NCBI GenBank assembly: GCA_002437725.1
Contig: DJRF01000010.1
Location: 292,960 to 356,959, forward strand
Source: Treponema sp. UBA6367
GTDB lineage: Bacteria > Spirochaetota > Spirochaetia > Treponematales > Treponemataceae
DNA length: 64,000 nt
Direction: 5' to 3'
Each line of letters opens with the position of its first letter. The first letter of the stretch is position 1. The notes under the pieces were generated by a model that was given only the letters and a program-made list of their open reading frames with translations, did not search any database and was not told the DNA's origin. Shown piece after piece: positions 33,696 through 42,967 of this stretch. A program made the translations under genes and the position numbers.

Positions 33696-36461
33696 ATGGC
33701 TGAAGATATAGAAAAAAAGCCTGCAATTATTGTTCACAAAAAACAAAACGATAGTTCAGCAGCACAAAATAATAACAATAATGCTGCAAAAAAGAAGATA
33801 GTAGTTGTAAAAAAGAAGACTACTGCGCCTTCTTCTAATCAAAAGACAGAAGGTGCAAAGCACGAAGGTTTGCGTGTTGTTGTTAAAAAAACAGAGTCTC
33901 GTAATAATGCGGAAAAAACTTCTGTAAAAAATGAAAGCTCTTCTAGAGGTTCGTCACAGAATAGGAATGAAGGTCGTCCTCAGCAGCGTCGTGCTTTTGA
34001 GCTTAATACTACACGGCCTAATGTAAAAGCTGGAAACCTTTCTGACCATGGCAGACGCGATAGCAGAAATGGCGGCTATGGATATGGAAACGGTCGCAGC
34101 GGCTATAACAATAATGGCTCTAACGGTGGTGGCTACCGCAATCGTGAAGGAGGCGGATTTACTGGTGCTCAAGCTAGACAGGGCTATCAAAACCGCGAAC
34201 GCGATGGCAACCGGCAGGGCGGCTATCAGAGCCGCAATGGACAAGGCGGATTTGGTGGCAATCGTCAAGGCGGATTTCAAAACCGCAATGGGCAAGGCGG
34301 CTCTCCTAGATTTGGTTCTGGTCAGGGCGGATTCCGCGTAGGTGGAGGAGCAAGTTCTGTCCCTCCGATGATGCAAAACCGTGCGCCTGCAAAAAAGACC
34401 TTTAAAGGCAAAAAACAAGTATATAATAGAAAAGATGAAGAGCAGTACGACGATAATCTTTTTGAAACAAAAAAGAAGTCGGAAACTCCTGCAAGCGTAG
34501 TTCCAAAGTCCATAGAAATTATGGAAACTGTATCTGTTTCTGATCTTGCTCGAAAAATGAACTTAAAGGCTAGCGAAGTTATTTCAAAACTCATGGGAAT
34601 GGGTATGATGGTAACAATTACGCAGTCAATTGATTCCGATACTGCAACTTTACTTGCTGCAGAATATGGTTGCGAAGTAAAACTTGTAAGCCTTTATGAT
34701 GAAACTGTTATTCAGGGAGACGCTGATAAAGAAGATTCAATGCTTCCTCGTCCTCCAATTGTTACAGTAATGGGCCACGTTGACCACGGTAAGACAAAAA
34801 CTCTTGATGCAATTAGAAAATCTCATGTTGCAGAAGGCGAAGCTGGTGGAATTACCCAGTCAATTGGTGCTTATAGCGTAAAAACCGAAAAAGGAACAAT
34901 TACATTCCTTGATACTCCAGGCCACGAAGCGTTTACAATGATGCGTGCTCGCGGTGCCCAGGTTACAGATATTGTTGTTTTGGTTGTTGCCGCTGATGAT
35001 GGTGTTATGCCTCAGACTTTAGAAGCTATTGCGCATGCAAAAGATGCAAAGGTTCCTATTATTGTTGCTGTAAACAAGTGCGATAAGCCAGAAGCTAATC
35101 CAGATAGAGTAAAAACTCAGTTGAGCGAACAAGGGCTTACTCCAGAGGAATGGGGCGGCGAAACTCAATATGTGCATATTTCTGCATTAAAAGGTCAAGG
35201 AATTGACGAGCTTTTGGATGCAATTCTTCTCCAGGCAGAAATGCTTGAATTAAAGGCGACTTATGATTGCCGTGCGGAAGGAAAAATTCTTGAATCTCGA
35301 ATCGATCAGGGACGCGGTGTTGTTTCTACAGTTATTATTCAGCGTGGTACATTAAAACAAGGCGACCCTTTTGTTGCTGGAATTTATTCTGGCCGCGTAA
35401 GGGCAATGTTTGATGACCGCGGAAAGCGTATTCAGGAAGCAGGTCCTTCAATTCCTGTGGAAGTTCTTGGAATGGAAGAAATGCCTAATGCTGGGGATCC
35501 GTTCCAGGTTACTGAAAACGAAAAAGAAGCTCGCGCAATTTCTACAAAGCGCCAAGAGCTTAAACGCTACGAAGCTGCAAAAGCTGTTAAGAAAACAACT
35601 CTTGACACCCTTTACAAAGACATTGAAGCTCACGAAGTTCAAGAACTAAAAGTTATCATCAAGGCTGACCTTCAAGGTTCTGCCGAAGCGCTTAAGGCTT
35701 CTCTTGAAAAACTTTCTACAAAAGATATTCGCTTGAACGTAATTCATTCAAGTGCAGGCGCAATCAATGAATCTGATGTTACTTTGGCAGCAGCTGATTC
35801 AAACGCAATTATTATCGGATTTAATGTTCGTCCTACGCCAAAGGCAAAAATTCTTGCAGATACTGAAAAAGTTGATATTCGTAAGTATAATATCATCTAT
35901 AAGTGTGTGGAAGAAATTCAAGCAGCTATGGAAGGTATGCTTTCGCCAGACACAAAAGAACAAACACTTGGTGATGTTGAAGTTCGAAACACTTTCAAAG
36001 TTCCAAAAGTTGGAACAATCGCTGGTTGTTACGTTGTAGAAGGTCTTGTAAAACGCAATGCAATGGTTCATCTTGTTCGCGAAGGAATTGTAAAGTTTAC
36101 AGGAAAAATTTCTTCGTTAAAGCGATTTAAAGATGATGCAAAGGAAGTTTCTACAGGATTTGAATGTGGTATAGGTCTTGAAAATTGGCAAGATATTCAA
36201 GTTGGCGACCACATGGAAATCTTTGAGTATATTGAAGTTGCCCGAAAGCTTGGTGATGAACATCACGATGACCGTGCAGAAAACGAAAAGAAAGCTGCAG
36301 AAGCTGCGGCAAAAGCTTTAGCGGATGCACAAGCAGAACAAGCCCTTGAAGCAGAATCTTTAGAAGCCGAAAAAGCGAAAGCTAAAGCTAAAAAAGCTGC
36401 AAGGCCAAAGGATTTGGGATCTAAATATCCAGGAAATACTTCTGAGTCTAAAGAAAATTAA
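33696..36461 (+). CDS. infB: Translation initiation factor IF-2
   Basis: 921 aa. The N-terminal third is basic and then rich in Gly, Arg, Asn and Gln, with repeats such as RQGGYQSRNGQGGFGGN (about residues 120-215), resembling RGG-type RNA-binding tracts. The GTPase domain starts near residue 355 (GHVDHGKT, DTPGHEAF, NKCDKPEANPD), followed by domains II-IV of IF-2 and an Ala/Glu/Lys-rich tail. It delivers fMet-tRNA to the 30S subunit. Begins 8 bases after nusA; a strong terminator follows. Confidence 0.95.
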   Translation: MAEDIEKKPAIIVHKKQNDSSAAQNNNNNAAKKKIVVVKKKTTAPSSNQKTEGAKHEGLRVVVKKTESRNNAEKTSVKNESSSRGSSQNRNEGRPQQRRAFELNTTRPNVKAGNLSDHGRRDSRNGGYGYGNGRSGYNNNGSNGGGYRNREGGGFTGAQARQGYQNRERDGNRQGGYQSRNGQGGFGGNRQGGFQNRNGQGGSPRFGSGQGGFRVGGGASSVPPMMQNRAPAKKTFKGKKQVYNRKDEEQYDDNLFETKKKSETPASVVPKSIEIMETVSVSDLARKMNLKASEVISKLMGMGMMVTITQSIDSDTATLLAAEYGCEVKLVSLYDETVIQGDADKEDSMLPRPPIVTVMGHVDHGKTKTLDAIRKSHVAEGEAGGITQSIGAYSVKTEKGTITFLDTPGHEAFTMMRARGAQVTDIVVLVVAADDGVMPQTLEAIAHAKDAKVPIIVAVNKCDKPEANPDRVKTQLSEQGLTPEEWGGETQYVHISALKGQGIDELLDAILLQAEMLELKATYDCRAEGKILESRIDQGRGVVSTVIIQRGTLKQGDPFVAGIYSGRVRAMFDDRGKRIQEAGPSIPVEVLGMEEMPNAGDPFQVTENEKEARAISTKRQELKRYEAAKAVKKTTLDTLYKDIEAHEVQELKVIIKADLQGSAEALKASLEKLSTKDIRLNVIHSSAGAINESDVTLAAADSNAIIIGFNVRPTPKAKILADTEKVDIRKYNIIYKCVEEIQAAMEGMLSPDTKEQTLGDVEVRNTFKVPKVGTIAGCYVVEGLVKRNAMVHLVREGIVKFTGKISSLKRFKDDAKEVSTGFECGIGLENWQDIQVGDHMEIFEYIEVARKLGDEHHDDRAENEKKAAEAAAKALADAQAEQALEAESLEAEKAKAKAKKAARPKDLGSKYPGNTSESKEN

Positions 36462-36472
36462 TTAAAATTCGC

Positions 36473-36512
36473 CTAGTCAAGGTGCTCTTGCGACCTTGGC
36501 TAGACCGTTTTT
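36473..36512 (+). terminator. Terminator after infB
   Basis: CTAGTCAAGGT (36473-36483) pairs with ACCTTGGCTAG (36493-36503) with one G-T pair; GTTTTT follows. Confidence 0.75.
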
Positions 36513-36611
36513 AATGTTCGTATGAACCTTTGTTAAATAAAAATAACCAAGTAATAACGACTGTTTTTATCTTTATAAGTTTATATTGTAAAATTTTTAT
36601 GGGAGGCTAAA

Positions 36612-37001
36612 ATGGGTCAGTACAGAATTGAGCGATTAAACGTTCAGCTTAGAGACGAAATTTCAAAGTTGATTAGTCGTGGAGAAGTAAAAGACCCTAG
36701 AGTTTCGACTTTTCTTTCAATAAATCGGGTTGAAGTTACAAACGATTTGAGTTATGCAAAAATCTATGTATCAAGTTTCTTATCCGATGGGCAAGTTGAA
36801 CGAGGGGTAGAGGGCCTTAACAGTGCGGCAGGATTTTTGCAGTCTTCTATTGCAAAAAAGATGAGAATTCATAAGTTTCCGAAATTTACTTTTTTTGTTG
36901 ATTCTGGAATGAAAACAGGTTTTCACATGGTTCAAAAACTTAATGCATTAGAAGAAGAATCTAAGGCTTGGGCTGAAAGTCATCCAGAAATGGCTGATTA
37001 A
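36612..37001 (+). CDS. rbfA: Ribosome-binding factor A
   Basis: 129 aa, typical length. KH-like fold with RIERLNVQLRDEISKLI at the N-terminus, the VTNDLSYAKIYVSSF motif, and FFVDSGMKTGFHMVQKLN at the C-terminus. It matures the 16S rRNA 5' end in the cold or during assembly. The ribosome site GGGAGG precedes the ATG. The leader at 36556-36604 shares CTGTTTTTATCTT and TTTTTATGGGAGG with two other leaders in this window. Confidence 0.93.
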   Translation: MGQYRIERLNVQLRDEISKLISRGEVKDPRVSTFLSINRVEVTNDLSYAKIYVSSFLSDGQVERGVEGLNSAAGFLQSSIAKKMRIHKFPKFTFFVDSGMKTGFHMVQKLNALEEESKAWAESHPEMAD

Positions 37002-37026
37002 TGCCTAGCCAAGTCAATTTTTTAGT

Positions 37027-38055
37027 ATGAAAAAAAATAATTGCGATAAAATTGTTCTTTTTGCAAAACCTAGCGGTTGCACATCATTTTCTTCTTTGTT
37101 TTCTATAAAACGCGCTTTTTCAACAAAAAAAGTCGGGCATACTGGTACTTTAGACAGTTTTGCTTCAGGACTCTTAGTCGTTTGCTGCGGTTCCCTTACA
37201 AAACTTGCTGGTAGAATTACAGAATTTGATAAATCATATGAGGCTGTTATAAAATTTGGAGAGGAAACAGATACTCTTGAGTGTACTGGTAAACTAGTTG
37301 CTGTGGCGCAATTGCCTCTAGTTTCTGATTTGGAAAAAGCTCTTGCACATTTTACAGGGGAATTTTTGCAGGCTCCACCAGCATTTAGTGCGATTCATGT
37401 AGATGGGAATCGAGCAAGCGATTTAGTTCGAAAAGGCGTCGCTGTAGAAATTCCAAAAAGATTGGTAAAAGTATATTCTTCAGAAATTTTAGAGGCAAAA
37501 CTAAATTCCTCTAACCGAGTTGAATATGCCCGAATAAGATTTTCAGTTTCAAAAGGGACTTATATTCGTTCCTTAGCAAGAGATATTGGAATTAATTGTT
37601 CAAGTAGAGCAAGTCTTGCGGGGCTTTTAAGAACTAGTATTGGTCATTTTGAACTAAAAAATGCTGCTGGATATGATTTTTTGCAACCGTTTAACATAGA
37701 AAATGCAATTTCTAATTCTAAAAAACTCATTGATGATGAAAATCTTTTAAAACAAAACAAGATTAATGCTTTTAATATTGATGAAAACGCTTTAGAAAAT
37801 CAAATTCGTCAAAAATCTATGTCTATGAATTATTTGCTTGCAAAAGATTGTGGATTTTCTGTGGCTCACGTTTTGGATTCATTTAAAAACTCTTTTAAAA
37901 ATGGAGCAACTCTTTCTTTTTCGAATTTTGTTGAAAAAAAAGAATCGTTTTTTACAGATTTTATAGCAGTTTTTTCTCAGCAAGAGGATTTTTTAGGCCT
38001 TGTTCAAAATACAGGCAACTTTAGTTTAAAGTATTCTTTTGTATTGCACGACTAA
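37027..38055 (+). CDS. truB: tRNA pseudouridine(55) synthase TruB
   Basis: 342 aa, longer than the usual about 300 because of a variable C-terminal region. Motifs: KPSGCTSFS (here AKPSGCTSFSSLFSIK), GHTGTLDSFASGLLVV with the catalytic Asp, SYEAVIKFGEETDTLE, and RFSVSKGTYIRSLARDIG. It makes pseudouridine 55 in the T-loop of tRNAs. It follows rbfA by 25 bases. More AT-rich than the upstream genes. Confidence 0.93.
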   Translation: MKKNNCDKIVLFAKPSGCTSFSSLFSIKRAFSTKKVGHTGTLDSFASGLLVVCCGSLTKLAGRITEFDKSYEAVIKFGEETDTLECTGKLVAVAQLPLVSDLEKALAHFTGEFLQAPPAFSAIHVDGNRASDLVRKGVAVEIPKRLVKVYSSEILEAKLNSSNRVEYARIRFSVSKGTYIRSLARDIGINCSSRASLAGLLRTSIGHFELKNAAGYDFLQPFNIENAISNSKKLIDDENLLKQNKINAFNIDENALENQIRQKSMSMNYLLAKDCGFSVAHVLDSFKNSFKNGATLSFSNFVEKKESFFTDFIAVFSQQEDFLGLVQNTGNFSLKYSFVLHD

Positions 38056-38164
38056 CATTTGTATATTAATTCTATAAAAAAATTGGAGCTTAATCTTATA
38101 GTTTGTAATTGTATGAGGCTATCTGTACATTGACTTGAAATCCATTCGTATGTAAAATAAAAGA

Positions 38165-38524
38165 ATGTTTGATGTAAAAGAAAGTGATTTTTTTGATCTT
38201 GAAGACGAAGCTTTTGATACAGTTATTGAAGCTGGAATAAAATTTACAGGTAATATAAAATTTGTAAAGCCTTTTATGATTCGTGGAAAAGTTAATGGTA
38301 AAATCGATGCTACTAGCGATTTGGTTATTGACACGTGTTCAGAAGTAAATGCTGATATAAATGCAGTTCGGGTTCTTGTAAAAGGTAAGGTGCACGGAAA
38401 TATACATGCAAAAGACTTGATTTTTGTTTCGTCTGACGGTGTTGTAGATGGCGATATTACTTCTAATCAAGTTGTTCTTGAGCCTGGAAGCGTGTTTACA
38501 GGTCGTTGCACAATGATAAGGTAG
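38165..38524 (+). CDS. Bactofilin (polymer-forming cytoskeletal protein)
   Basis: 119 aa, short for the family. One DUF583/bactofilin beta-helix domain (IEAGIKFTGNIKFVKPFMIRGKVNGKIDA...VLVKGKVHGNIHAKDLIFV). Bactofilins polymerise without nucleotides and help define cell shape; spirochaete members affect cell curvature and flagellar placement (known of the family). It lies between truB and a TPR lipoprotein-like gene. Confidence 0.88.
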   Translation: MFDVKESDFFDLEDEAFDTVIEAGIKFTGNIKFVKPFMIRGKVNGKIDATSDLVIDTCSEVNADINAVRVLVKGKVHGNIHAKDLIFVSSDGVVDGDITSNQVVLEPGSVFTGRCTMIR

Positions 38525-38537
38525 GATTGCACAATTC

Positions 38538-38612
38538 GTTGTTTTTATCTTTGTGAGTTGAGCTTGCGGTGCAAGTTTTTTATCAACTGCTGCTTTTTCA
38601 TGGGAGATTCAG
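38538..38612 (+). promoter_or_regulatory. Short form of the hairpin leader
   Basis: Begins with GTTTTTATCTT, then GTTGA...TCAAC enclosing CTTGC-GGT-GCAAG, and ends TTTTTCATGGGAG at the ribosome site. It resembles the first hairpin and both ends of the leaders at 14088 and 23322, but lacks hairpins 2 and 3. Confidence 0.4.
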
Positions 38613-38613
38613 T

Positions 38614-39252
38614 ATGAAAAGTAATTTTTTTTATATTTTTTTTATATTTTTTTCATTGCTTTTAGCTTTACCTTTGACTTCTCAAGCCAATGTAAAACAG
38701 GACGCTCTTGTTCTTTATAGAAATAAAAAGTATAAAGAAGCCGTTGCTGTGTGTGAGCAGGAACTTTTACAGACTCCAAACAATATAGAATCCTATGTTG
38801 TGATGTGCTGGGCTCTAGTTGCAAATAAGCAATACTCTGAAGCTGAGCAAAGGGCTCTAGCAGGTTTAAAGATTAGCACCTATGATCTTAGGCTTATTGA
38901 AATACTTGGAGAAGCCCGCTATTTCTTAGGAAAAAATAATGGAGCAATGGAGCAGTTTCAAAAGTATGTTGCAAATGCTCCTGAAAATGGCAGCCGTGTA
39001 GGCGATGTCTATTACTATATGGGCGAAATTTTTATACGGCAGGCAAGGTATCAGCATGCAGATATTGCTTTGTCCGCAGCGGTAAAAAAACAGCCTTTGT
39101 ACGATAAATGGTGGATTAGATTAGGTTACGCTCGAGAAATGGCAGGTAACTATTATGAATCTGTAGAAGCTTATGATGAAGCTCTTAGATTAAATTCTTC
39201 TTCCGTTGAGGCAGAGCGTGGAAGGAATAGAGTTTCTTTAAAACTTCAGTAA
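38614..39252 (+). CDS. Exported tetratricopeptide-repeat protein
   Basis: 212 aa from the ATG at 38614, behind GGGAG; this start gives a clean signal peptide (MKSNFFYIFFIFFSLLLALP then SQA). Four to five TPR units follow (for example ALVLYRNKKYKEAVAVCEQE, and YYESVEAYDEALRLNSSSVE). A periplasmic protein-interaction scaffold. No further function visible. Confidence 0.8.
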   Translation: MKSNFFYIFFIFFSLLLALPLTSQANVKQDALVLYRNKKYKEAVAVCEQELLQTPNNIESYVVMCWALVANKQYSEAEQRALAGLKISTYDLRLIEILGEARYFLGKNNGAMEQFQKYVANAPENGSRVGDVYYYMGEIFIRQARYQHADIALSAAVKKQPLYDKWWIRLGYAREMAGNYYESVEAYDEALRLNSSSVEAERGRNRVSLKLQ

Positions 39253-39265
39253 AGTTGATAATAAA

Positions 39266-40702
39266 TTGCAAATACGTTTTGGAACTACCGGTTGTCGCCT
39301 TAATCAAATAGAATCTGAAAGCGCGGCGCATTTTTTTTACGATAAGTCTTTTTCAGTTTCTCTTGAACCTTTGACTGCGAAGAGTCAAAATGATTTAGAA
39401 TGTCTTGTTTGTGTTATAAATACTTGCTCCGTTACTCAAAAAGCCGAACAAAAAGATAGGCGCATAATTCGTCTGTATCTTGAAAAATGCCCAAATGCTG
39501 CAGTTATTGTCACGGGGTGCTACGCACAGTTGTCGCCTAAAACTCTTTTGGCAATAGATTCAAGAATTGCAGTGCTTCCTGGTCAAAACAAAAGTAGATT
39601 GTCACAAATTCCTAGTATCCTTGCAAATAATCTTAATTCCTTTAATCCAATAGTTTTTTCAAAATTGCTTAACGAATCAATTTTTAATATTGATTCTAAA
39701 AATCTTGGCAAAAGTGAAGATGCTTTTAAACTTTCAACAGATTCATTTTTAGCTCATTCAAGGTCTTCTATAAAAATTCAGGATGGCTGCAACAACAATT
39801 GTACTTATTGCACAATAAATAAGGCACGAGGTCATTCTGTAAGTCTTGCTCCAAAAGAAGTTGTTCAGCGTGTAAAAAAATTAGAAGAAGTTGGTCAAAA
39901 CGAAGTTGTCTTTACAACTGTAAATATAGGTCAATATTGTGGCGAGTATAATGGAAGAAATATTAATTTTGCGCAACTTTTAGAGCTTTGCCTTGAGCAG
40001 ACTAAAAGCATTTCTTTTAGAATTTCCAGTTTGTATCCTGAAGTTGTTGATGATTATTTTTGCTCGGTTATAAAAAATACAAGGGTTTGCCCTCATTTTC
40101 ATATTTCAGTACAGTCAGGAAGCGATGATGTTTTAAGAAGAATGGCAAGAAGGTATTCTTCTCAAGATGTTGTGTCAGCGTGTGCTAAGTTGCGCCTTGC
40201 AAAAGAAAATCCTTTTATTGCTTGCGATATTATTACAGGTTTCCCTGGAGAAACTGAACAAGATTTTTGTAAAACCATGGAACTGTGTGAAGAATGTAAA
40301 TTTTCTTGGGTTCATGTTTTTCCCTTTAGCGAAAGGCCTGGAACTCTTGCCGCAAAAATGGATAATAAGGTTTCTCAGTTTATAAGCGGTGAAAGAGCAA
40401 AGCAGCTTAGTCACTGGGCGGTAAACAGTAAAAAAGAATTTATAGAATCTTGCTGTGGAAAAACTTATGATGCAATTTTGGAAACAGTGAATCATTCTTT
40501 GCTTTTTAACGTAGGAGAGGGAGAAACTACTTTTCATGCTGTAACAGAAAATTTTTTACATTGCAAAATAATTGCATTAGAATCAAAGTATTCTAATTTA
40601 AGGCAAGGACAGAGGATAAAACTAAAAATTATTGCTCCCATTCAAGAAGGAATTCAAAAGGGCGGGGAATCGGATTGTATTGCAGAATTTTATGAAATTT
40701 AA
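39266..40702 (+). CDS. mtaB: MtaB-like tRNA methylthiotransferase
   Basis: 478 aa from TTG at 39266 (FGTTGCRLNQIESE begins the UPF0004 domain with its first cluster Cys). The radical-SAM cluster motif is CNNNCTYC (about residues 175-182). A C-terminal TRAM-like region is present. MtaB adds a methylthio group to t6A37 of some tRNAs. MiaB or RimO are less likely given the TLGCKVNQ-type N-terminus, but the subfamily call is moderate. No strong ribosome site is seen. Confidence 0.8.
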   Translation: MQIRFGTTGCRLNQIESESAAHFFYDKSFSVSLEPLTAKSQNDLECLVCVINTCSVTQKAEQKDRRIIRLYLEKCPNAAVIVTGCYAQLSPKTLLAIDSRIAVLPGQNKSRLSQIPSILANNLNSFNPIVFSKLLNESIFNIDSKNLGKSEDAFKLSTDSFLAHSRSSIKIQDGCNNNCTYCTINKARGHSVSLAPKEVVQRVKKLEEVGQNEVVFTTVNIGQYCGEYNGRNINFAQLLELCLEQTKSISFRISSLYPEVVDDYFCSVIKNTRVCPHFHISVQSGSDDVLRRMARRYSSQDVVSACAKLRLAKENPFIACDIITGFPGETEQDFCKTMELCEECKFSWVHVFPFSERPGTLAAKMDNKVSQFISGERAKQLSHWAVNSKKEFIESCCGKTYDAILETVNHSLLFNVGEGETTFHAVTENFLHCKIIALESKYSNLRQGQRIKLKIIAPIQEGIQKGGESDCIAEFYEI

Positions 40703-40762
40703 AAAAAATCTTGATTTTCCTATTGAACTTTTTTTTTATTTAGTATATATTATTTTTCGTTA

Positions 40763-40835
40763 CGGGATGTAGCGCAGCTGGTAGCGCATCTGGTTTGGGA
40801 CCAGGGTGTCGCAGGTTCAAATCCTGTCATCCCGA
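40763..40835 (+). tRNA. tRNA-Pro (anticodon TGG)
   Basis: 73 bases. The acceptor stem pairs CGGGATG (40763-40769) with CATCCCG (40828-40834), discriminator A. The D-loop contains AGCTGGTAGCGC. The anticodon stem TCTGG/CCAGG encloses TTTGGGA. The T-loop is GGTTCAAATCC. CCA is not encoded. The integrase gene begins 120 bases downstream, so the 3' half is the likely phage attachment core (attL). Confidence 0.95.
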
Positions 40836-40909
40836 TATAAGTGCTTAATTATTTTCTTACGTTGTAGGGAAATACTTGTTTAGCCACAAGGCACAAAAAA
40901 CACAGTTTC

Positions 40910-40941
40910 TTCTACGTATTGATGTCTACTTTTACGTAGAA
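40910..40941. repeat. Inverted repeat between tRNA-Pro and integrase
   Basis: TTCTACGTA (40910-40918) and TACGTAGAA (40933-40941), perfect 9-bp arms, 15 bases before the integrase ATG. Candidate integrase arm-type site or repressor site; a TACGTAG also occurs at about 42579. Confidence 0.5.
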
Positions 40942-40955
40942 ATTATTGAGGTTTT

Positions 40956-42059
40956 ATGCTTGATAGGCGTTACAAATATTCTCTACGGTTAACTAGTCCT
41001 TTTTATCTTTACCGAAAGTACAAAAGAAGCGGTATTTTTTACGTTCGCTTCAAAGACGGAAAAACCATTTCTACTCATTCAACAGATATTCAGTCTGCTT
41101 ACGATTTTGCCACCAATTACCTAAAAAATGTGTCGCAGGATAATTTTAAAGTTCTGGACGATTTTCAAAAAACGCTTCGGGGCTATTATGTTCGCGGCAG
41201 CAAGTGGATTAAATACGACGAAATACACGGCTCGAAGTATTCTGACAAGGTTTTAAGCCAGAACCGTTTTGCTTGCGAAAAAATGGCGGATATGCTGCAA
41301 GATGTAAAGGATTTTGCAAAACTTTCAAAGGCCCGGCTTCATAAGCTGCAAGAACAGCTTTTAGAAAACGGACTTTCTGGCAAGAGCGTGAACAACTACA
41401 TCGCCGTTTTGCACAAGATTTTTAAGCAGTTGGTTGATAAAGAGATTGTTGAACTTGATCCGTTTGTGGGCTTGCGTAACTGTTCTCACGAAAAGCAAAG
41501 AAGAACTTGCTTCCCAATAGACTTGTTTCGGGGCTTTTTTGAGGATGTTGAAAAAATGGATTCTTTTTCTTTGCTTGCGTATTGCGCAATAATCACTGGA
41601 GCAAGAAGAACAGAACTGATGAAGTTGAAGATAGACGATATTTCAGTGTATAAAAATGTATACATCTTGAGAATAAACGGAACAAAATCAGAGTATTCAG
41701 TCCGTTCTGTTCCGCTGGATGAAAAAGGTGCAAGGGCAGTAAAAAGAATGATAGCGGAAAATGTCGCAAGCCTTTACAACGTCCGCAAGTGCACTGAAAT
41801 TATTGGCGGACGCATTGGCTACAGTCTTGAAATGATAAAAAACGAAGGCATCTGTTTTCATTCGTTCAGAAAGATGTACAAGACAATTCTTACCGCTGCA
41901 AATCTTAATACAAGCCTTATAGAAACGCTGATGGGACATTCTACGGACAACCAGAGCTCTAACGATGTGGAGCGCATTTACTTTGTTTCTGACAAAGCGG
42001 ATATGTCGCAGGTTTATAAAACTGTTATAGACGCGTTTAAGTTTCTTGAAAAAAAATAA
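40956..42059 (+). CDS. int: Phage tyrosine integrase
   Basis: 367 aa. N-terminal arm-binding and SAM-like core-binding domains, then the tyrosine recombinase catalytic domain. Catalytic residues visible are Arg in ITGARRTELMKLKIDD, His and Arg in CFHSFRKMYKT, a His in LMGHSTDNQSSNDVERIY, and the C-terminal Tyr in that last segment. It integrates and excises the prophage at tRNA-Pro. A bidirectional terminator separates it from the convergent HicB-like gene. Confidence 0.92.
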   Translation: MLDRRYKYSLRLTSPFYLYRKYKRSGIFYVRFKDGKTISTHSTDIQSAYDFATNYLKNVSQDNFKVLDDFQKTLRGYYVRGSKWIKYDEIHGSKYSDKVLSQNRFACEKMADMLQDVKDFAKLSKARLHKLQEQLLENGLSGKSVNNYIAVLHKIFKQLVDKEIVELDPFVGLRNCSHEKQRRTCFPIDLFRGFFEDVEKMDSFSLLAYCAIITGARRTELMKLKIDDISVYKNVYILRINGTKSEYSVRSVPLDEKGARAVKRMIAENVASLYNVRKCTEIIGGRIGYSLEMIKNEGICFHSFRKMYKTILTAANLNTSLIETLMGHSTDNQSSNDVERIYFVSDKADMSQVYKTVIDAFKFLEKK

Positions 42060-42142
42060 AAAAAAATATTTTCCGGTTGTTTATTTTTAGGATAAGTATT
42101 ATTTTATTAATGACTTTTGATAACCACATAAAACTCAACTCC

Positions 42143-42175
42143 AAAAGAGAGGCATTTAAGCCTCTCTTTTTTTTT
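42143..42175. terminator. Bidirectional terminator between int and hicB-like gene
   Basis: AAAAGAGAGGC (42143-42153), loop ATTTAA, GCCTCTCTTTT (42160-42170) with T-runs on both strands. Confidence 0.85.
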
Positions 42176-42563
42176 ACATCACGATGTTTAATTTTTTGCA
42201 AAGCGCCTCTTGCAAAACTTGGCTAAAGTTTACGGCGGCTTTTTCTGCTCTTGTATTTAGCCACGCAGGTATTGATAAAGTTTTTTTTATCATTTTATTG
42301 TTTACAAGCTTGCGCCATTCTGTGGTATCTGCAACAACCAAAGAAACAATGCCATCTGTTTTTATATCTTCAATTTTGCTAGGCTTGGGAATTTCTTTGT
42401 TGTTGTCTTCGTAGTCTGCCAACATCATTGCAATAACATCTTCGGCCATAAAAATAGCGTCTGCCATATCATCGCCGTAAGTAAAGCAACAAGGAATATC
42501 TGGAACAGTAACCCCAACTTTTCCCTCATCTTCTTCAAAAATTACAGGATAAACGTATTTCAT
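42174..42563 (-). CDS. Orphan HicB-like antitoxin/repressor
   Basis: 129 aa. The N-terminal HicB partial RNase-H-like fold is MKYVYPVIFEEDEGKVGVTVPDIPCCFTYGDD; the C-terminal segment SIPAWLNTRAEKAAVNFSQVLQEALCKKL is a ribbon-helix-helix-type DNA-binding region. No hicA is next to it, unlike the pairs at 50495-51132 and 58215-58814. It may act alone as a DNA-binding repressor or protect against HicA toxins made elsewhere. Transcribed leftward with the repressor gene. Confidence 0.8.
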   Translation of the reverse strand: MKYVYPVIFEEDEGKVGVTVPDIPCCFTYGDDMADAIFMAEDVIAMMLADYEDNNKEIPKPSKIEDIKTDGIVSLVVADTTEWRKLVNNKMIKKTLSIPAWLNTRAEKAAVNFSQVLQEALCKKLNIVM

Positions 42564-42610
42564 AAAACCTCCAATTTAATACGTAGTGTCAAGCAAAATT
42601 TTAATTTTTT

Positions 42611-42928
42611 TTACATCTCTTTTATTATTTCTTGCAGCGAATTAAAAAAATCTTGCGTAAGTGCATTTAATTTTTTTTGAACTTCTTCCTTTTTGGAAAC
42701 AGATGCTTTTTCTGTTTTTGCCTCTTCTTTTTCCTTTCCAGTGATAAGCCATTCAACAGAAACACCTAGATAGTTTGCGATTTTTAAGCAAACATCACCT
42801 GCTGGAATAGTTCCCCTTTTTTTCCATGCGGTAATAATAGATGTGTCAATTCCTACATCTTGGCACATAGCCGCCCTTTTAATGTTTTTTTCAGTTAGTT
42901 TTAAATCAATTCTTCCTACAAAATCCAT
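42611..42928 (-). CDS. CI-like XRE repressor of the prophage
   Basis: 105 aa. A helix-turn-helix occupies residues about 10-60 (AAMCQDVGIDTSIITAWKKRGTIPAGDVCLKIANYLGVSVEWLITG), followed by a Lys/Glu-rich coiled-coil-like tail, with no peptidase domain. The small size suggests control by something other than RecA-driven self-cleavage. It faces the three operators at 42968-43041 and lies divergent from the early genes, the standard position of a lysogeny repressor. Confidence 0.85.
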   Translation of the reverse strand: MDFVGRIDLKLTEKNIKRAAMCQDVGIDTSIITAWKKRGTIPAGDVCLKIANYLGVSVEWLITGKEKEEAKTEKASVSKKEEVQKKLNALTQDFFNSLQEIIKEM

Positions 42929-42967
42929 AGTTTAAGCCCCTTTATTTTTATTTTCGCACAAAAAAGC

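Noticed and set aside
34048..34418. Long frames in other phases over the IF-2 glycine-rich tract
   Set aside because: Repetitive GGN/CGN codons open several frames at once; only the IF-2 frame is linked to a known gene.
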